Assembly (NCBI GenBank): GCA_902784015.1
Contig: CACZTC010000188.1
Location: forward strand, 1 to 10,613
Source of the DNA: an uncultured Erysipelotrichaceae bacterium
Lineage (GTDB): Bacteria; Bacillota_I; Bacilli_A; Erysipelotrichales; Erysipelotrichaceae
Direction: 5' to 3'
DNA: 10,613 nt
The translations under genes were made by a program, and so were the position numbers. The notes below the pieces were generated by a model. The model did not search any database. It saw only the letters and a list, made by a program, of their open reading frames with translations, and had not been told where the DNA came from. This document shows positions 6,079-10,613 of the stretch, piece after piece; positions within the stretch are counted from its first letter, which is position 1; the number at the start of each line of letters is the position of its first letter.

Positions 6079-7305
6079 ATGAAGTATTTATTCATTGAAA
6101 ATGCAGATATTAATGAAGTTGATGATTTCGTTATAAATAATAGCCAAAATAGCTTATTACAATGCTCTTCATGGCGAGAAGTTAAGAATAATTGGGAATC
6201 AGTTATTACTTGTGTCAAAGAAGATAATAAAATTGTGGCTAGCGCTTTAATGTTAATTAGGGATGTACCTTTAGGTAAAACATTAGTTTATATACCAAAA
6301 GGGCCAGTAATGGATTACAACAGTGATGAACTAGTTACTTTTATGATTGATAATTTAGTAGCTATAGCTAAAAAAAGAAAAGCTATAGCTTTGCGCTTTG
6401 ATCCAGTTGTTATTTCAAGAAAGTATTTTTATAAAAATAGAAATGCAGATATTAAAAGGGAAAATGAAGAAGTAATTAGCTTACTCGCAAAGCTTAAAGC
6501 TAAACATAAAGGTTATACAACATTAATACATGAAAGTACCCAACCTCGCTATAATGCCATGATGGAAGTAGATGATGATTGGCTTGAAAAAGTAGATCAT
6601 AAAACTATTAAATGTATTAATGGTGCTAAAAAGCATGGGGTAAGTGTATATGAAGGTAGAGAATATCTAAAAGAATTCTATGAAATGATTAGTTTTACAG
6701 AAAATAGAAAAGGGATAGCTTTAAGATATTTACCATATTATGAAAATATGATGGACGTATATGGCGATAAAGCTATATGCATGGTCGCAAAAGTTGATTT
6801 TAATAAACAAGAAGAATTGATCAAAGCTAGTTTAGAAGAGATTCAAGTTAAGCTAAAAGATGATTCTCTTACAAAAAAAGCTAGAAAAGCTTTAGAACAA
6901 TCACTTGTGAATGAAGAAAAAGAAGTTAATAAGATTGCGGAAGATAGGAAGAAAGCGGGTAGTGATATAGTGACTACTTGTGGGATTTTTGCGGTATATA
7001 ACGATAATTTAATGGAATTATTATATATGGGCAACAATCCTGATTTCATGCGTTATCATTCAAGTTATTTATTATATGCTTCTTGTATAGAGAGATGTAA
7101 AGAATTAGGAATCAAGAATTGTAGCTTTGGTGGTATCGAAGGTACACTTGATGATGGTTTAACATTATTTAAATCTAATTGGCCAATGCAAGTAGAAGAA
7201 TATATTGGCGAATTCAATATTGTTTTTGATAAATTATTATATTTTGGTTTTGAAAAAGTATATCCATTCTTTAAAAAAGTAGGGATGGTTTTTAGAAATA
7301 AATAA
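6079..7305 (+). CDS. FemABX-family peptidoglycan aminoacyltransferase
   Basis: A 408-residue soluble protein of the FemA/FemB/FemX (MurM-like) family, close to the usual length of about 400-420. These enzymes move amino acids from aminoacyl-tRNA onto the lipid-linked peptidoglycan precursor at the inner face of the membrane, building interpeptide bridges. The start at 6079 (MKYLFIENADINEVDDF) is chosen for its ribosome binding site and FemABX-like first strand. Two GNAT-like subdomains are interrupted by a charged helical hairpin at about 243-292, rich in Glu and Lys, matching the coiled-coil arm of FemA that resembles seryl-tRNA synthetase. Near the C-terminus, FKSNWPMQVEEYIGEF (about 364-379) is the family's conserved FK-x-EYIGEF block, and FGGIEGTL precedes it. 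The amino acid added cannot be read from sequence. It heads a probable operon with a membrane protein (35 bases downstream) and a GNAT protein. Confidence 0.85.
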   Translation: MKYLFIENADINEVDDFVINNSQNSLLQCSSWREVKNNWESVITCVKEDNKIVASALMLIRDVPLGKTLVYIPKGPVMDYNSDELVTFMIDNLVAIAKKRKAIALRFDPVVISRKYFYKNRNADIKRENEEVISLLAKLKAKHKGYTTLIHESTQPRYNAMMEVDDDWLEKVDHKTIKCINGAKKHGVSVYEGREYLKEFYEMISFTENRKGIALRYLPYYENMMDVYGDKAICMVAKVDFNKQEELIKASLEEIQVKLKDDSLTKKARKALEQSLVNEEKEVNKIAEDRKKAGSDIVTTCGIFAVYNDNLMELLYMGNNPDFMRYHSSYLLYASCIERCKELGIKNCSFGGIEGTLDDGLTLFKSNWPMQVEEYIGEFNIVFDKLLYFGFEKVYPFFKKVGMVFRNK

Positions 7306-7340
7306 TAATGATAGAATAATTAGGGAAATTAATATTATAT

Positions 7341-8153
7341 ATGTTAAAAAAAATACTTATAATATGTCTATTTTTAATAGAGCCCATCAAATTTTTTAAT
7401 GGTTATCATCAGACAACAAAAATAGAATTTGAGGGAATAAACGAGACTTGTTATGGAACATTATTAGCTAATGTTACAGTTGTTGGTGCTTTATCTACGC
7501 AAATTGATAATGATACAAGAGCACCAGAAAATGTCACAAAAGCTTTTAAAGAATATAAAGATGTAGATAACTATTTCTATTTAAACTACTTACAAGATGT
7601 AAGTGGTGGTTTATTACATTGGTCTTATTATCCGCCAGAGAAATTTAAAGTTTTATTATATTTCCCTGATAGTGATAGATTTGTGGTGAGTGACACTATA
7701 AATACTAGATATGCATTAACTAGTACATATAAAGCAACTATTAATAATGGATATATTAATTTAAGCCGAAATTATAATTATATGAAGATGATTATAATAA
7801 CGCTATTTAGAGTATTGATAGGTATAATATTAGCTTTATTGATGACATTATTAGTAGGTAGACCATTAAGGAATGATTATAAATATCCATTTTTAACTAA
7901 TATTATCTTTCATATTATTCTTAATATATTAATATCTATATATAGTTTTAAAAATGGATTTACGATAGTTGAATATATTACATTTATATGGATACCTTAT
8001 GTATTATTCTTCATATATCAAGGTTATAAATATAAAAATGAAGCTGGTTCAATAAGAGTACCATTCTTCTGTTCCTTTTTATCTAATCTATTTGTATATA
8101 TCATATTTTTATTACTAGTAGATTTTGTGCCAACATTATTTACTATTGCGTAA
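7341..8153 (+). CDS. Uncharacterised membrane protein with extracytoplasmic domain and four C-terminal TM helices
   Basis: I do not recognise a named family for this 270-residue protein. A hydrophobic N-terminus (MLKKILIICLFL, about 1-20) looks like a signal peptide or anchor. Residues about 21-147 are polar and beta-rich, with aromatic patches (FYLNYLQD; WSYYPPEKFKVLLYFPDSDRF, about 94-113) and one Cys (C37). The end holds four likely transmembrane helices at about 149-173, 184-203, 208-228 and 241-262, joined by short loops. The loop after the first is basic (GRPLRNDYKY), suggesting a cytoplasmic side and an outside location for the 21-147 domain. The SYYPPE-F-LLYFP block resembles stretches I associate with hypothetical clostridial membrane proteins, but I can give no function. 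The ribosome binding site is weak: AGGGA is 14 bases before the ATG. Its position between FemABX and GNAT genes hints at an envelope role, by context only. Confidence 0.75.
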   Translation: MLKKILIICLFLIEPIKFFNGYHQTTKIEFEGINETCYGTLLANVTVVGALSTQIDNDTRAPENVTKAFKEYKDVDNYFYLNYLQDVSGGLLHWSYYPPEKFKVLLYFPDSDRFVVSDTINTRYALTSTYKATINNGYINLSRNYNYMKMIIITLFRVLIGIILALLMTLLVGRPLRNDYKYPFLTNIIFHIILNILISIYSFKNGFTIVEYITFIWIPYVLFFIYQGYKYKNEAGSIRVPFFCSFLSNLFVYIIFLLLVDFVPTLFTIA

Positions 8154-8168
8154 ATAGGAGGTTTAAAA

Positions 8169-8681
8169 ATGAGTGAAGCTAAAATAAAACTTATCAAAGT
8201 TGATACTGATAATTTTGATGATTTAATAGATCTTTCTCCAGGCGAGGAGGGGAAGCATTTTGTGGCTTCGAATATTTATAGTCTTGCGGAAGCTTATGCA
8301 AATAATGCGGAAGGTAAATTTGCGCAACCTTTTGGTATTTATTTAGATGATAAACCTATTGGCTTTTTGATGATTGGGTTTAGTAATCTTGACGAAGAAG
8401 ATATGAAATATGTTGATAAATATCCTTTTCTTGAAAATAGTTATTTATTCTGGCGCTTTATGATAGATGAAAAATATCAGAATAAAGGTTATGGGAAAGA
8501 AGCTATGAGCTTAGCTATGGATTATATTCGCTCTTTTCCAAATGGTGAAGCTGAATATTGTTGGTTATCATATGAGCCAGAAAATGAAAAAGCAAGGTAT
8601 TTATATAAATCATTTGGTTTCATAGAAGAAAAAGAGATGCCTGAAGGATGGGATGAAATACCTGCTGTATTAAAATTATAA
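8169..8681 (+). CDS. GNAT-family N-acetyltransferase (BltD/PaiA-like)
   Basis: A 170-residue acetyl-CoA-dependent acetyltransferase, full length for the family. Motif A is RFMIDEKYQNKGYGKEAM (about 96-113), with Q-N-K-G-Y-G forming the pyrophosphate-binding loop. Motif B is LSYEPENEKARYLYKSFGF (about 133-151), where Y146 is positioned as the usual catalytic or CoA-leaving-group tyrosine. NIYSLAEAYANN near 35-46 and PFGIYLDDKPIGFLMIGF (about 54-71) resemble polyamine acetyltransferases such as BltD and PaiA of Bacillus, so spermidine or a related amine is a reasonable guess only. AGGAGG at 8157-8162 precedes the ATG by 6 bases. The gene starts 15 bases after the membrane protein, so it is probably the last gene of the FemABX operon, closed by the hairpin at 8691-8714. 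Confidence 0.88.
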   Translation: MSEAKIKLIKVDTDNFDDLIDLSPGEEGKHFVASNIYSLAEAYANNAEGKFAQPFGIYLDDKPIGFLMIGFSNLDEEDMKYVDKYPFLENSYLFWRFMIDEKYQNKGYGKEAMSLAMDYIRSFPNGEAEYCWLSYEPENEKARYLYKSFGFIEEKEMPEGWDEIPAVLKL

Positions 8682-8690
8682 ATAGATTGG

Positions 8691-8714
8691 AAATAGAGAT
8701 TAATCTCTATTTTT
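8691..8714 (+). terminator. Rho-independent terminator of the FemABX-GNAT operon
   Basis: AAATAGAGA (8691-8699) and TCTCTATTT (8704-8712) pair perfectly around TTAA, ending in a short T run (8710-8714). The stem is AT-rich, so the hairpin is weaker than the one at 4023-4056, but it lies just 9 bases after the GNAT stop. Confidence 0.65.
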
Positions 8715-8715
8715 C

Positions 8716-8741
8716 TTAAAAAAACAGACTATTTGTCTGTT
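8716..8741 (-). terminator. Rho-independent terminator overlapping the metalloregulator stop codon
   Basis: On the minus strand AACAGAC (8741-8735) pairs with GTCTGTT (8729-8723) around a 5-base loop, followed by a T-rich run to about 8716. The 5' arm covers the last codons (Thr-Asp) and the TAG stop lies in the loop and 3' arm. A terminating polymerase and a terminating ribosome would occupy the same bases. Confidence 0.75.
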
Positions 8742-9106
8742 CCATATTTTTTCATATGTTTTTTAATCGCATTAAATGTTTTATCACTAATATAGTGTTC
8801 GATGCGACATGCATCATTAGTTGCAGTCTCTTCATCAACACCAATATTAATAAAAAGCTGTCTAAGAACAGTATGGCGTTCATATATACGTTTAGCTAAA
8901 TCTAAACCACTCTTAGATAATAATATATTGCCATTATCTTCTTTAGTAATATAACCTTCTTTTTTAAGTAGGCCTAAACCGCGAGTGATAGAAGGTTTAG
9001 AAAAGCCCATATATTCTGCGACATCTATGCTTCTAACAATACTAGATTGTCGCGAAAGAACATATATTGTTTCTAAATACATTTCTCCAGATTCTTGTAA
9101 TGACAT
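8729..9106 (-). CDS. DtxR/MntR-family iron-dependent regulator
   Basis: A 125-residue metal-dependent repressor with an N-terminal winged helix (about 5-65; recognition region FSKPSITRGLGLLKKEGYI) and a helical metal-binding and dimerisation domain (about 66-125). The SH3-like third domain of DtxR is absent, as in Bacillus subtilis MntR. Ligand positions read M9 (GEMYLE), E12, H78 (ERHTVL), C100, E103 and H104 (DACRIEH). DtxR uses Met10, Cys102, Glu105 and His106 at its primary site, whereas MntR has Asp8 and Glu99; M9 and C100 therefore favour Fe(II) over Mn(II). E12 is the MntR-like Glu11, so the site is mixed. It is divergent from feoA-feoA-feoB and probably binds the two palindromes at 9235-9287. 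AAGGAG is 11 bases before the ATG. No copy of the palindrome lies on its own promoter side, so autoregulation is not evident. Confidence 0.87.
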   Translation of the reverse strand: MSLQESGEMYLETIYVLSRQSSIVRSIDVAEYMGFSKPSITRGLGLLKKEGYITKEDNGNILLSKSGLDLAKRIYERHTVLRQLFINIGVDEETATNDACRIEHYISDKTFNAIKKHMKKYGTDK

Positions 9107-9200
9107 AGATTATTAGTCTCCTTTTATATACTATAACTTATTATTAAATATATTAAAAATGTATTGCCTCGAAGTTGTGATAAGTACGTAGAAGGGTACC
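9107..9200. other. Regulator-side half of the regulator/feo intergenic region
   Basis: On the minus strand this holds the regulator's AAGGAG and a possible -10 TATAGT (9134-9129) with only a poor T-rich -35. The hexamer AAGTAC at 9182-9187 recurs at 9214-9219. I see no small ORF with a ribosome binding site. Confidence 0.4.
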
Positions 9201-9229
9201 TTGACAAGTTGAAAAGTACTACTTATAAT
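9201..9229 (+). promoter_or_regulatory. Consensus sigma-A promoter of the feo operon
   Basis: TTGACA (9201-9206) and TATAAT (9224-9229) are both perfect consensus hexamers with an ideal 17-bp spacer, predicting a start near 9236. Such a strong promoter implies that control is by repression, consistent with the operators immediately downstream. The spacer contains a small dyad AAGTA-C-TACTT (9214-9224). Confidence 0.93.
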
Positions 9230-9234
9230 TGATG

Positions 9235-9254
9235 TAGTTAGCGTAGGCTAACTA
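9235..9254. promoter_or_regulatory. feo operator 1 (DtxR-type palindrome)
   Basis: TAGTTAGCGTAGGCTAACTA is a perfect palindrome with 8-bp arms and a 4-bp centre (GTAG). It begins at the predicted transcription start. The TTAG/CTAA half-sites resemble those of DtxR/IdeR boxes, though the spacing differs from the classical 19-bp box. The divergent metalloregulator is the likely ligand. Confidence 0.8.
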
Positions 9255-9267
9255 TTATTGATATTAA

Positions 9268-9287
9268 TAGTTAGCGTATGCTAATTA
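9268..9287. promoter_or_regulatory. feo operator 2 (DtxR-type palindrome)
   Basis: TAGTTAGCGTATGCTAATTA repeats operator 1 with two changes, leaving a TTAGC-N4-GCTAA core and one mismatch in the outer arm. The centres are 33 bp apart, about three helical turns, so two dimers would sit on the same DNA face. It lies in the transcribed leader, 15 bases before feoA. Confidence 0.78.
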
Positions 9288-9302
9288 GCAAAAGAGAGTG
9301 AC

Positions 9303-9515
9303 ATGATTCCATTAATATATGCAGATATTAATAAACCTCTAATCATCAAAAAGATCGGAGGTAACCTGGAAGAGAAAAAGCATTTAGAAGATCTAGGTTT
9401 TAATGTAGGCACACAAATAATGATTATATGTTCGATTGGTGACAATCTAATAGTCAAAGTTAAAGACAGTAGGATTGCGCTAAGTGATATATTAGCTAGA
9501 AAAATAATGGTATAA
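9303..9515 (+). CDS. feoA: FeoA-family protein (first copy)
   Basis: A 70-residue SH3-like FeoA-domain protein. The family pattern is visible: a short N-terminal strand, EKKHLEDLGFNVGTQIMII (the L-x-x-L-G-F-x-x-G-T block, about 24-42), and a C-terminal strand with SRIALSDILARKIMV. FeoA is a small cytoplasmic partner thought to bind or modulate the FeoB ferrous-iron transporter; its exact role is unsettled. It is more divergent than the second copy: the usual Pro after the glycine hairpin (GDP) is DNL, and the region is acidic and lysine-rich. Its ribosome binding site is weak (AGAGAG 4 bases before the ATG), so it may be made at a lower level than the next gene. It is the first gene after the two operators. 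Confidence 0.85.
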   Translation: MIPLIYADINKPLIIKKIGGNLEEKKHLEDLGFNVGTQIMIICSIGDNLIVKVKDSRIALSDILARKIMV

Positions 9516-9530
9516 ACTCGGAGGTCAAAA

Positions 9531-9761
9531 ATGAAAACACTAAGAGATATTAATATTGGTAAAACTGTAAAAGTGGTTAAGCTTCATGGGGAAGGGGCTA
9601 TCAAAAGAAGAATAATGGATATGGGCATTACCAAGAATACAGAAATATTTGTAAGAAAAGTGGCACCTTTAGGTGATCCTATAGAAATTATGGTAAGAAA
9701 TTATGAATTATCATTACGCAAAGCAGATGCAGCAATGATAGAAGTTGAGGAGGTTGAATAA
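9531..9761 (+). CDS. feoA: FeoA-family protein (second copy)
   Basis: A 76-residue FeoA-domain protein, closer to the family consensus than its neighbour: IKRRIMDMGITKNTEIFVRKVAPLGDPIEIMVRNYELSLRKADAAMIEV contains the RR-x-x-D-M-G-I, APLGDPIE and LSLRKADA blocks. GGAGG 6 bases before the ATG is a good ribosome binding site. It starts 15 bases after the first copy, and its TAA overlaps the feoB ATG by one base (TAATG), so translation with feoB is probably coupled. The tight coupling suggests that this copy is the direct FeoB partner. Confidence 0.92.
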   Translation: MKTLRDINIGKTVKVVKLHGEGAIKRRIMDMGITKNTEIFVRKVAPLGDPIEIMVRNYELSLRKADAAMIEVEEVE

Positions 9762-10613
9762 TGGGTATACGTATTGCGTTAGCAGGAAATCCTAATAGTG
9801 GTAAAACAACACTCTTTAATGCGCTTACTGGTTCTAATCAATTTGTGGGTAATTGGCCAGGCGTGACGGTCGAAAAAAAAGAAGGAAAACTAAAAGGACA
9901 TGAAGATGTAATAATTACTGATCTTCCTGGTATTTATTCTTTATCACCATATACTTTAGAAGAAGTTGTAGCTAGAAATTATTTAATTAATGAGAGGCCT
10001 GATGCCATATTAAATATTATTGATGGTACTAATATTGAAAGAAATCTATATTTGACTACACAATTAACAGAATTAGGTATTCCCGTTATTGTGGCTGTAA
10101 ACATGATGGATATTGTTGATAAGAATGGTGATGAAATTAATATAGAAGAGCTTTCAAAAAGATTAGGATGCAAAGTAGTAGATATATCTGCGCTTAAAGG
10201 GGAAGGTGTATCAGAGGCAGCAGAAGAAGCAATTAAAGTAGCACAAAATGATAAAACTATTCCTCTACATAGATTCTCTGGACCTGTTGAACATGCAATA
10301 GCACATATTGAAGATGCTGTTGTTAATGATATGCCTGAGGAAAGAAAACGATGGTATGCAATAAAAGTATTTGAAAGAGATGATAAAGTAATTGAACAAT
10401 TGAATATTTCACCAGAAACACTTAAACAAATTGAAAGTGATATTCAATTGGCTGAAAGAGAATTAGATGATGACTCAGAAAGTATTATTACAAATGAAAG
10501 ATATATCTATATCGCAGAAGTTATTAAATCATGTTATAAAAAGAAAAATATTGGCTTATTATCAACTTCAGATAAGATAGATAGAATTGTTACAAATAGA
10601 TGGTTAGGTTTAC
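9761..10613 (+). CDS. feoB: Ferrous iron transporter FeoB (3'-truncated by window end)
   Basis: The first 284 codons of the Fe(II) transporter FeoB are present and the frame is open to the last base. Only the N-terminal cytoplasmic G-protein and GDI-like helical domains are seen; the membrane permease lies outside the window. G1 is GNPNSGKTT (9-17), where S13 replaces the more usual Val or Cys. The switch-I region NWPGVTVEKKEG (31-42) includes the G2 Thr (T36). G3 is DLPG (54-57), G4 is NMMD (114-117; NKxD in most GTPases, N-x-x-D is common in FeoB) and G5 is SALKG (143-147). From about residue 170 the sequence is helical and charged, as in the FeoB helical domain. Its ATG overlaps the stop of the second feoA, with GAGGAGG just upstream. 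Expression should fall with iron through the operators at 9235-9287. Confidence 0.96.
   Translation, partial: MGIRIALAGNPNSGKTTLFNALTGSNQFVGNWPGVTVEKKEGKLKGHEDVIITDLPGIYSLSPYTLEEVVARNYLINERPDAILNIIDGTNIERNLYLTTQLTELGIPVIVAVNMMDIVDKNGDEINIEELSKRLGCKVVDISALKGEGVSEAAEEAIKVAQNDKTIPLHRFSGPVEHAIAHIEDAVVNDMPEERKRWYAIKVFERDDKVIEQLNISPETLKQIESDIQLAERELDDDSESIITNERYIYIAEVIKSCYKKKNIGLLSTSDKIDRIVTNRWLGL

Noticed and set aside
9171..9206. Second Crp/Fnr-like site (TTGTGA at 9175-9180) before the feo promoter
   Set aside because: Only one half-site is present; no TCACAA partner lies at a suitable distance.
9236..9302. Riboswitch in the feo leader
   Set aside because: The leader is only about 67 bases, consists mainly of the two operators and shows no known aptamer core; alternative hairpins are reported only as a structural possibility.
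1..10613. CRISPR array, transposon, prophage or toxin-antitoxin locus
   Set aside because: I found no regularly spaced repeats, transposase or integrase motifs, terminal repeats or small paired genes in either strand.

Overview
The window is AT-rich (roughly 30% G+C by eye) and compact. It uses the standard genetic code: Trp is TGG, and no gene needs UGA read-through. Strong AGGAGG-type ribosome binding sites, a FemABX-family cell-wall transferase and the gene families present point to a low-GC member of the Bacillota, probably a gut-type anaerobe of Erysipelotrichia or Clostridia affinity. I cannot place it more closely than that. I see no phage, IS element, CRISPR array or other mobile-element signature.

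Layout. (1) 2-1132 (+): the 3' part of a COG2509-type FAD-dependent oxidoreductase, cut by the window start. (2) 1137-1210 (-): tRNA-Pro(GGG), convergent with gene 1. (3) 1231-1283: a large, nearly perfect inverted repeat whose core is a Crp/Fnr-like dyad. It lies between the tRNA promoter and the next operon. (4) 1318-4014 (+): thioredoxin with a WCRPC active site, CoA-disulfide/persulfide reductase fused to rhodanese, and a Crp/Fnr-family regulator. This reads as a thiol and sulfane-sulfur redox operon with its own regulator, closed by a bidirectional terminator at 4023-4056. (5) 4055-5959 (-): an HD-GYP phosphodiesterase-like protein with a long helical N-terminal region. (6) 6079-8681 (+): a FemABX transferase, an uncharacterised membrane protein with an extracytoplasmic domain, and a GNAT acetyltransferase, probably co-transcribed. 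(7) 8729-9106 (-): a DtxR/MntR-family metalloregulator. (8) 9201-10613 (+): a consensus promoter and two tandem palindromic operators, followed by feoA, a second feoA and the 5' part of feoB, which runs off the window.

How the genes work together. The right end is a self-contained ferrous-iron uptake locus. The divergent regulator carries DtxR/IdeR-like Met and Cys ligands. The feo promoter is followed immediately by two copies of TTAGC-N4-GCTAA, so Fe(II)-loaded regulator probably blocks feo transcription when iron is plentiful. The left operon pairs a thioredoxin with a CoADR-rhodanese fusion and a Crp/Fnr protein. A dyad lies about 41-44 bp upstream of the likely trxA transcription start, which is a class-II activator position, so auto-activation is plausible. 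The middle FemABX, membrane-protein and GNAT genes suggest a cell-envelope role, but only the FemABX assignment is secure.

No gene here is outside known families except the membrane protein at 7341-8153. The most interesting material is regulatory: the two-operator feo leader with alternative RNA folds, and the palindrome shared by the tRNA-Pro and trxA promoters.
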